This document shows, piece by piece, positions 56,488 through 64,000 of a DNA stretch of 64,000 nt; the first letter of the stretch is position 1; the number at the start of each line of letters is the position of its first letter. Source of the DNA: Rhodococcus rhodochrous (GTDB lineage Bacteria; Actinomycetota; Actinomycetes; Mycobacteriales; Mycobacteriaceae). The stretch covers positions 2,285,444 to 2,349,443 of the forward strand of contig NZ_LT906450.1 of NCBI RefSeq assembly GCF_900187265.1, written 5' to 3'. The translations under genes and the position numbers were made by a program. Under the pieces are notes generated by a model. That model saw only the letters and a program-made list of their open reading frames with translations. It did no database searches and had not been told where the DNA came from.

Positions 56488-56562
56488 GTACCTCAGCGTA
56501 ACGGGTGGCGAAGCCGACAGTGTGTCCCGTCCCACAGGCGCGATCGCGGTAGGTTGAGCGAT

Positions 56563-57660
56563 ATGTCTGCCGACCACGCCTCCCGCCGTCGCGCGCTGCG
56601 TGCGCTGCTCGCCGAACGCGAACTCGACGCGCTGCTGGTGACCGATCTGACCGGTATCCGCTACCTCACGGGCTTCACCGGATCCAACGCGGCGCTGATC
56701 GTCTCCACCGAGGACGACGAGAACGAGACGCGCACCGTCGTCTGCACCGACGGCCGCTACGTCACACAGGTGGGGGAGCAGGTCCCCGACCTGCGGGCGG
56801 TGATCGCCCGGGCGTCGGCCGCGCACCTCATTACCGAGTTCGGAACCGGCTCCGCGCGTTGGGGATTCGAGAGTCACGTCGTCACGGTCGACGAGCGGGC
56901 CCGGTGGGACGAACTCGGCGTCTCCGTCCGTTTCGTTCCCGCTCCCGGTCTCGTCGAGCAGTTGCGGGCCGTGAAGGACGAACACGAAATCGGCCTGTTG
57001 CGCGACGCGTGCGGTGCGGCCGATCGCGCACTGGCGGACCTGATCGCGGCGGGCGGTCTGCGCCCGGGACGAACCGAGAAGGAGGTCGCGCGCGACCTCG
57101 AATGGCGCATGTTCGAGCACGGCGCCGACGGCATCTCCTTCGAGACGATCGTCGCCGCCGGCGCCAATTCGGCGATCCCGCACCACCGCCCCACCGGCGC
57201 GGTCCTCGCCGAGGGCGACTTCGTGAAACTCGACTTCGGGGCGCAGATCGGCGGCTACCACTCCGACATGACGCGCACCTACGTGCTGGGCCGGGTCGCG
57301 GACTGGCAGCGCGAGCTGTACGAACTGGTCCTGCGCGCGCAGCAGGCCGGACGCGAGGCGCTCGCCCCCGGTGTCGACTGTGCCGCGGTGGACGCCGCCG
57401 CGCGCACCGTGATCGCCGAGGCCGGCTACGCCGACCTGTTCCTGCACGGGCTCGGCCACGGAGTCGGGCTCGAGATCCACGAAGCGCCCGGAATCGGTGC
57501 CGCGGCGACCGGTACACTTGTCGCCGGTGCGGCGGTGACCGTCGAGCCGGGTGTGTACTTCTCGGGGCGCGGAGGCGTGCGGATCGAAGACACGCTCGTG
57601 GTGCGGGAGCATACTCCGGAGTTGCTCACGCTCACCGACAAGACATTGACCGTCGTTTGA
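56563..57660 (+). CDS. pepQ: Xaa-Pro dipeptidase/aminopeptidase (M24B)
   Basis: 365 residues. A creatinase-like N-terminal domain ([24 protein letters not shown]) and a pita-bread catalytic domain with metal ligands in [23 protein letters not shown] (two Asp), [15 protein letters not shown] (His), VEPGVYFSG (Glu) and VRIEDT (Glu). It removes residues before proline from peptides. The ATG at 56563 precedes [16 protein letters not shown]; an upstream in-frame reading is antisense to the B-4DMT gene. It is followed by efp after 34 bp, a conserved pairing. Confidence 0.94.
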   Translation: MSADHASRRRALRALLAERELDALLVTDLTGIRYLTGFTGSNAALIVSTEDDENETRTVVCTDGRYVTQVGEQVPDLRAVIARASAAHLITEFGTGSARWGFESHVVTVDERARWDELGVSVRFVPAPGLVEQLRAVKDEHEIGLLRDACGAADRALADLIAAGGLRPGRTEKEVARDLEWRMFEHGADGISFETIVAAGANSAIPHHRPTGAVLAEGDFVKLDFGAQIGGYHSDMTRTYVLGRVADWQRELYELVLRAQQAGREALAPGVDCAAVDAAARTVIAEAGYADLFLHGLGHGVGLEIHEAPGIGAAATGTLVAGAAVTVEPGVYFSGRGGVRIEDTLVVREHTPELLTLTDKTLTVV

Positions 57661-57694
57661 GGGCGGTTCCTCGACCCTAGGAGACACGAACCAA

Positions 57695-58258
57695 GTGGCT
57701 GATACCAGTGACTTCAAGAACGGCCTCGTTCTGAAAATCGACGGACAGCTCTGGCAGATCATCGAGTTCCAGCACGTCAAGCCGGGCAAGGGCCCCGCTT
57801 TCGTGCGCACGAAGCTCAAGAATGTGACGTCGGGCAAGACCGTCGACAAGACCTGGAATGCCGGTGTCAAGGTCGAGACCGCCACCGTCGATCGCCGCGA
57901 CATGACCTACCTCTACAACGACGGTACCGACTACGTCTTCATGGACGGCGAGACCTACGACCAGATCACCATCTCGCCCGAGCTGCTCGGCGACAGCGCC
58001 AAGTTCCTGCTCGAGAACATGCCCGTGCAGGTCGCCACGCACGAGGACGTCCCGCTGTTCGTCGAGCTCCCGGTCACGGTCGAGCTCGTCGTCCAGCACA
58101 CCGATCCGGGCCTGCAGGGCGACCGCTCCACCGGCGGCACCAAGCCCGCGACCCTCGAGACCGGCGCCGAGATCCAGGTCCCGCTGTTCATCAACACCGG
58201 CGACAAGCTCAAGGTCGATTCCCGCGACGGCAGCTACCTCGGGCGAGTGAATTCCTGA
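57695..58258 (+). CDS. efp: Elongation factor P
   Basis: 187 residues in three domains, KOW-like N-terminal and two OB folds ([46 protein letters not shown]). EF-P rescues ribosomes stalled on polyproline. The tip loop reads [10 protein letters not shown] with Lys32 in the palindromic PGKGP, the actinobacterial form reported to work without lysine modification; no modifying enzyme is nearby. GTG start with TAGGAG upstream. nusB starts directly after its stop. Confidence 0.97.
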   Translation: MADTSDFKNGLVLKIDGQLWQIIEFQHVKPGKGPAFVRTKLKNVTSGKTVDKTWNAGVKVETATVDRRDMTYLYNDGTDYVFMDGETYDQITISPELLGDSAKFLLENMPVQVATHEDVPLFVELPVTVELVVQHTDPGLQGDRSTGGTKPATLETGAEIQVPLFINTGDKLKVDSRDGSYLGRVNS

Positions 58259-58768
58259 GTGTCCGGTAACCAGAAGAAGCTCGGGGCCCGCCACAAGGCC
58301 CGCAAGCGGGCCGTGGATCTGCTCTTCGAGGCGGAGGCCCGCGACGTGCATCCCGTCGACCTCGCCGCCGATCGCGTCGAACTCGCGATCGACGACGACC
58401 AGGTCGCGCCGGTGCCGGCATACGCGCAGACCATCATCCGCGGTGTCGCCGACAATCTCGACGAGACCGATCGGGTGATCGCCGATCACCTGCACGAATG
58501 GACGTTGGACCGTCTTCCCGCCGTCGACCGCGCGATCCTGCGCATCGCGGTGTGGGAGCTGTTCCATGCCACCGACGTGCCGCCCGTGGTGGCCGTCGAC
58601 GAGGCGGTCGAGCTGGCGAAGCAGCTGTCCACCGACGATTCGCCGGCCTTCGTCAACGGGGTGCTCGGTCAGATCGTCACCGTCGCCGACCAGGTGCGCG
58701 CAGCTGCCGCTGCCACCCTCGTCCGGCCGGCGCAGGAGTCGCAGGATCAGGATTCCGACGAGTCCTGA
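58259..58768 (+). CDS. nusB: Transcription antitermination factor NusB
   Basis: 169 residues, all-helical. [21 protein letters not shown], the middle helices and [51 protein letters not shown] identify it. With NusE it binds boxA for rRNA antitermination. The GTG immediately follows the efp TGA. The C-terminus has a short polar tail. A strong terminator follows. Confidence 0.96.
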   Translation: MSGNQKKLGARHKARKRAVDLLFEAEARDVHPVDLAADRVELAIDDDQVAPVPAYAQTIIRGVADNLDETDRVIADHLHEWTLDRLPAVDRAILRIAVWELFHATDVPPVVAVDEAVELAKQLSTDDSPAFVNGVLGQIVTVADQVRAAAAATLVRPAQESQDQDSDES

Positions 58769-58806
58769 ATTCGTCACCCTTTCGGGTGAGCGACGACACG
58801 AGGCAC

Positions 58807-58850
58807 CGTGAGCGGGCCCGGCGGGAACACTTCCGCCGGGCCCGCTCACG
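58807..58850 (+). terminator. Strong terminator between nusB and the pyr operon
   Basis: Perfect 18-bp arms at 58807-58824 and 58833-58850 with loop GAACACTT, 38 bases after nusB. It insulates the pepQ-efp-nusB unit from pyrR. Confidence 0.92.
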
Positions 58851-58931
58851 TTCTCGGGCCTGTGTTGCGCTTCACCCGCCATCCGTGCCGGGGCGGACGT
58901 CGACGCTGATAGGCTCGACAATCGTCAGGCA

Positions 58932-60527
<1,596 letters not shown>

Positions 60528-60531
<4 letters not shown>

Positions 60532-61889
60532 CCCACACTTCCCACCCGGGAGACACAGGAACAGGAGTGACACAGGTGACGCCGCAGGTGCTCATCCGCA
60601 ACGTCCGCCTCTACGGCGAAGGCGACCCGGTCGACGTGCTGCTCGGCGACGAGCAGATCCTCGCGATCGGCACCGACCTCGAGGCCGACACCGACGCAGA
60701 GATCGTCGACGGCACCGGGCAGATCGTGCTCCCGGGCTTCGTCGACCTGCACACGCACCTGCGCGAACCGGGCCGCGAGGACACCGAGACCGTCGACTCG
60801 GGCTCGGCCGCTGCGGCGCGCGGCGGATACACCGCGGTCTTCGCGATGGCCAACACCGATCCGGTCGCCGACTCGGTGGTCGTCACCGATCACGTGTGGC
60901 GCCGCGGCCGCGAGGTCGGGCTCGTCGACGTTCACCCCGTGGGCGCCGTCACCGTCGGACTCGAAGGCAAGCAGCTCGCCGAGATGGGCACGATGGCCGC
61001 CGGTGTCGGTGGCGTGCGGATGTTCTCCGACGACGGCAAGTGCGTCTACGACCCGTTGCTCATGCGCCGCGCGCTCGAGTACTCCGCCTCGCTCGGGGTG
61101 CTCATCGCCCAGCACGCCGAGGAACCGCGGCTGACCGTCGGTGCCGTCGCGCACGAGGGTCCGAACGCGGCACGTCTCGGCCTCACCGGCTGGCCCCGCG
61201 CCGCCGAGGAGTCCATCGTCGCCCGCGACGCGTTGCTCGCCCGCGACGCCGGAGCCCGTGTGCACATCTGCCACGCGTCGACGGCCGGCACCGTCGAGCT
61301 CGTCCGGTGGGCACGCTCGCAGGGCATCTCGATCAGCGCCGAGGTCACGCCGCACCACCTGCTCCTCGACGACTCGCGTCTCGAGAGTTACGACGGCATC
61401 AACCGGGTCAATCCGCCGCTGCGCGAGCGATCCGACGTCGAAGCGCTGCGCCGCGGCCTCGCGGACGGGACCATCGACTGTGTGGCCACCGACCACGCCC
61501 CGCACGCCGAACAGGACAAGTGCTGCGAGTTCTCGCAGGCACGTCCGGGAATGCTCGGGCTCGAGACGGCGTTGTCCGTCGTGATCGAGACGATGGTCCG
61601 GCCGGGCCTGCTGGACTGGCGCGGCGTCGCGAAGGTCATGAGCGAGCGTCCCGCGGAGATCGTGGGCCTCGACGATCAGGGCCGGCCCCTCGAGGTGGGC
61701 GAACCCGCGAACATCGTGCTCGTCGACCCGGATACCGAGTGGACGGTGCACGGCCCCGACCTCGCAAGCATCTCCCACAACACGCCCTACGAGGACATGA
61801 CCCTGCCGGGCCGGGTCACCACCACCGTGTTGCGTGGGCGGATCACCGCCCGCGACGGTGCGGTGTTCCCGCGCTCGACCGAAAGGTAG
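60528..61889 (+). CDS. pyrC: Dihydroorotase
   Basis: 453 residues of the type I (longer) class. Metal ligands are in [18 protein letters not shown], followed by [31 protein letters not shown] (His), [14 protein letters not shown] and [13 protein letters not shown] (Asp). The annotated start at 60528 overlaps pyrB; an internal GTG near 60567 ([12 protein letters not shown]) would remove a poorly conserved 13-residue leader. Catalyses the reversible ring closure to dihydroorotate. Confidence 0.95.
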
Positions 61890-61897
61890 GAACCGAC

Positions 61898-62389
61898 ATG
61901 GATCGCTTCTTCATCACCGTCGGTTTCCTCGCGCTCTGGGTCGTGCTCGTGCTGCTGATGTGGAAGGGCTGGAAGGGACGTGCCCGACGTCAGCAGGACG
62001 CGGTCGGCGAACTGCCGACCGTGCCGGCTGAGCTGGGGGAGCGGCTCGTCGAACCGACCACCGGTCTGTACGTCGGCAGCACGCTCGCGCCGAGTTGGCA
62101 GGACCGCATCGCGGTCGGCGATCTCGGGCACCGCGCCAACGCGGAACTGACCCGATACCGATCCGGTGCCCTGCTCGAACGCGACGGTGCGTCCCCGATC
62201 TGGATCCCGCAGGACTCGATCCGCGCGATCCGCACCGAACGCGGTCTGGCGGGCAAGGTCATGTCCAAGGACGGGGTGCTGGTCATCCGCTGGCAGCTGC
62301 CCTCGGGAACGGAGGTCGACACCGGCTTCCGCGGGGACGACAAGTCGATCTACCCGCTCTGGACGAACGGGTCGGACGAAAAATCTTGA
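61898..62389 (+). CDS. Membrane protein of the pyrC-carA interval (Rv1382-like)
   Basis: 163 residues. A single N-terminal anchor (about 5-24, FITVGFLALWVVLVLLMWKG) and a basic KGRARRQQ stretch are followed by a soluble cytoplasmic domain of beta-rich PH-like appearance (YRSGALLERDGASPIWIPQDSIRAIRTERGLAGKVMSKDGVLVIRWQLPSG). A gene of this type occupies the same place in mycobacteria. A role with pyrimidine enzymes is suggested only by position. The ATG follows AAAGGTAGG. Confidence 0.85.
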   Translation: MDRFFITVGFLALWVVLVLLMWKGWKGRARRQQDAVGELPTVPAELGERLVEPTTGLYVGSTLAPSWQDRIAVGDLGHRANAELTRYRSGALLERDGASPIWIPQDSIRAIRTERGLAGKVMSKDGVLVIRWQLPSGTEVDTGFRGDDKSIYPLWTNGSDEKS

Positions 62390-62395
62390 GACGGT

Positions 62396-62443
62396 GACGA
62401 TCACAACGACGATGACGATCACGACGAACAACACGACGATCAC
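62396..62443 (+). repeat. Three GACGATCAC direct repeats in the carA leader
   Basis: GACGATCAC starts at 62396, 62414 and 62435, i.e. spaced 18 and 21 bp apart, within a purine/AC-rich segment of the 117-bp carA upstream region. Helical-phase-like spacing is compatible with a regulator site, but simple-sequence drift is equally possible. Confidence 0.75.
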
Positions 62444-62506
62444 GACACGCGAGATCTCAGCCCGTGCGGCCGGCTCTGGTGCGGTCGATAAGAACGGAGA
62501 CAACGC

Positions 62507-63691
62507 ATGAGCGGCAGAACATTCGGCGGCGGCACGGCTGTGCTGGTCCTCGAGGACGGACGGGTCTTCCGCGGCATCCCCTTCGGAGCGGTCGGACAAA
62601 CTCTCGGCGAGGCCGTCTTCAGCACGGGCATGACCGGCTACCAGGAGACCCTCACCGACCCCAGCTACCACCGGCAGATCGTGGTGGCCACGGCCCCGCA
62701 GATCGGCAACACCGGCTGGAACCACGAGGACAACGAGTCCGTCGGCCCCACCGGCGACCACACCGAGTCCAAGATCTGGGTGGCCGGCTTCATCGTCCGC
62801 GACCCCTCGCGTCGCGTGTCGAGCTGGCGCGCCACCGGCTCGCTGCAGGACGAACTCGAGCGGCAGAACATCGTGGGTCTCGCGGGTATCGACACCCGCG
62901 CACTCGTGCGGCACCTGCGCACCCGCGGTTCGATGCGCGCCGGCATCTTCTCCGGCGACGCCCTCGCCTGGAAGGGTGACGACCTCGACATCGACGTCCT
63001 GCTCGACCGGGTGAAGAGCCAGCCCTCGATGCTCGGCGCCGACCTCGCCGGCGAGGTGAGCACCACCTCCGGTTACGTCGTCGAACCGACCGACGGGGAC
63101 GCGCGCTTCACCGTCGCGGCCATCGACCTCGGCATCAAGACCAACACCCCGCGCATGTTCGCCCAGCGCGGCATCCGGGTGCACGTGCTGCCGTCCACCG
63201 CGACGCTGCACGACATCCTCGACCTGAAGGCCGACGGCGTCTTCCTGTCCAACGGCCCGGGCGACCCGGCGACCGCCGACGGCGCAGTGCACCTGACCAA
63301 GGAGGTGCTCGGCCAGGGACTGCCCCTGTTCGGCATCTGCTTCGGCAACCAGATCCTCGGCCGCGCGCTCGGCCTGGGCACCTACAAGATGAAGTTCGGT
63401 CACCGCGGCATCAACATCCCGGTGGTCGAGCACGAGACCGGCCGCATCGCGATCACCGCGCAGAACCACGGGTTCGCGCTCGAAGGGGAGGCCGGCCAGG
63501 AGTTCGACACCCCGTTCGGTCGCGCGGTCGTCAGCCACACCTGCGCCAACGACGGTGCGGTCGAGGGCGTCAAGCTCCTCGACGGCCGTGCCTTCTCCGT
63601 GCAGTACCACCCCGAAGCGGCGGCCGGACCGCACGACGCCGCCTACCTGTTCGATCGTTTCACCCGCATGCTCGAGGGAGAGAAGAACTGA
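62507..63691 (+). CDS. carA: Carbamoyl-phosphate synthase small subunit
   Basis: 394 residues. The N-terminal CPSase small domain ([44 protein letters not shown]) precedes a class I glutaminase with [13 protein letters not shown], nucleophile Cys278 in [26 protein letters not shown] and the His/Glu dyad in [14 protein letters not shown]. It supplies ammonia from glutamine to CarB. The ATG at 62507 follows GGAGACAACGC. The stop shares one base with the carB ATG (TGATG). Confidence 0.97.
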   Translation: MSGRTFGGGTAVLVLEDGRVFRGIPFGAVGQTLGEAVFSTGMTGYQETLTDPSYHRQIVVATAPQIGNTGWNHEDNESVGPTGDHTESKIWVAGFIVRDPSRRVSSWRATGSLQDELERQNIVGLAGIDTRALVRHLRTRGSMRAGIFSGDALAWKGDDLDIDVLLDRVKSQPSMLGADLAGEVSTTSGYVVEPTDGDARFTVAAIDLGIKTNTPRMFAQRGIRVHVLPSTATLHDILDLKADGVFLSNGPGDPATADGAVHLTKEVLGQGLPLFGICFGNQILGRALGLGTYKMKFGHRGINIPVVEHETGRIAITAQNHGFALEGEAGQEFDTPFGRAVVSHTCANDGAVEGVKLLDGRAFSVQYHPEAAAGPHDAAYLFDRFTRMLEGEKN

Positions 63692-64000
63692 TGCCACGCC
63701 GTACCGACCTCTCCCACGTCCTGGTCATCGGGTCCGGCCCGATCGTCATCGGACAGGCCTGCGAGTTCGACTACTCGGGCACCCAGGCGTGCCGGGTGCT
63801 CCGCGAGGAGGGCCTGCGCGTCTCCCTGGTCAACTCGAACCCGGCCACGATCATGACCGACCCCGAGTTCGCCGACTCGACCTACATCGAGCCGATCACC
63901 GCCGACTACGTCGAGAAGGTCATCGCGACCGAGCAGGCCAACGGCACCCCGATCGACGCGGTGCTCGCGACCCTCGGCGGCCAGACCGCCCTCAACACCG
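63691..64000 (+). CDS. carB: Carbamoyl-phosphate synthase large subunit (partial, right edge)
   Basis: Only the first 103 codons are present. They match the CarB N-terminus: [63 protein letters not shown] and [12 protein letters not shown]. The full enzyme is about 1,100 residues. It makes carbamoyl phosphate for pyrimidines and arginine. Coupled to carA. Confidence 0.97.
   Translation, partial: MPRRTDLSHVLVIGSGPIVIGQACEFDYSGTQACRVLREEGLRVSLVNSNPATIMTDPEFADSTYIEPITADYVEKVIATEQANGTPIDAVLATLGGQTALNT

Overview
The window is high-GC actinobacterial DNA. Its gene order is the one known from Mycobacterium and Rhodococcus: tesB-pdxT-yebC-ruvCAB, yajC-secDF-apt-rel-ppi-glyoxalase-hisS, rarA-alaS-ruvX-mltG-aroE, aroCKB-pepQ-efp-nusB, pyrRBC-carAB. 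The order, the EspC-like and Rv2578c-like genes and the absence of Streptomyces-type traits point to a Rhodococcus or close relative in the Mycobacteriales. This is inferred from content only. I see no rRNA, tRNA, phage, insertion sequence or CRISPR array. The window is chromosomal backbone with small accessory insertions.

Left part (1-17.3 kb): an RsbQ-type hydrolase overlaps a PAS protein that runs off the left edge. It diverges from tesB-pdxT and yebC. ruvC, ruvA and ruvB overlap by start-stop sharing and sit behind a near-consensus LexA box. yajC-secD-secF (Sec accessory complex), a family-5 solute-binding lipoprotein, apt and rel follow. Three paralogous secreted or membrane cyclophilins are encoded in a row on the minus strand.

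Middle (17.4-45 kb): a metallo-beta-lactamase-fold hydrolase and hisS, then two overlapping minus-strand genes resembling type VII secretion substrates (an EspC-like protein with a YxxxD signal and an Ala-rich partner). They diverge from a radical SAM gene with its own candidate LexA box. Next come a hotdog thioesterase, a MarR regulator divergent from two pirins across a palindromic operator, and two CBS/CNNM membrane proteins. The longest gene-poor stretch, AT-rich, leads into a 40-residue small protein with a strong terminator. After it lie recQ, an SDR, a P-loop-less uridine-kinase-like protein, a chagasin-like inhibitor, a zinc metallopeptidase, aspS, a phosphotransferase, a PhoD phosphatase, rarA and alaS.

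Right part (45-64 kb): ruvX-mltG-aroE, then an accessory block (thiolase; a DGPF/YCII protein with an ECF42-type sigma factor; DUF1622) separating aroE from the A24 peptidase-aroC-aroK-aroB run. The usual aroQ is not next to aroB; a TIGR03086 gene and a B-4DMT-like gene occupy that interval before pepQ-efp-nusB. The window ends in the pyrimidine operon pyrR-pyrB-pyrC-(membrane protein)-carA-carB. It is preceded by a PyrR-binding hairpin whose lower stem pairs with the Shine-Dalgarno sequence of pyrR. carB is cut by the right edge.

A recurring small-scale feature is short tandem repeats or duplications that begin at or span stop codons (after yebC, the glyoxalase-like gene, the zinc peptidase and the B-4DMT gene).
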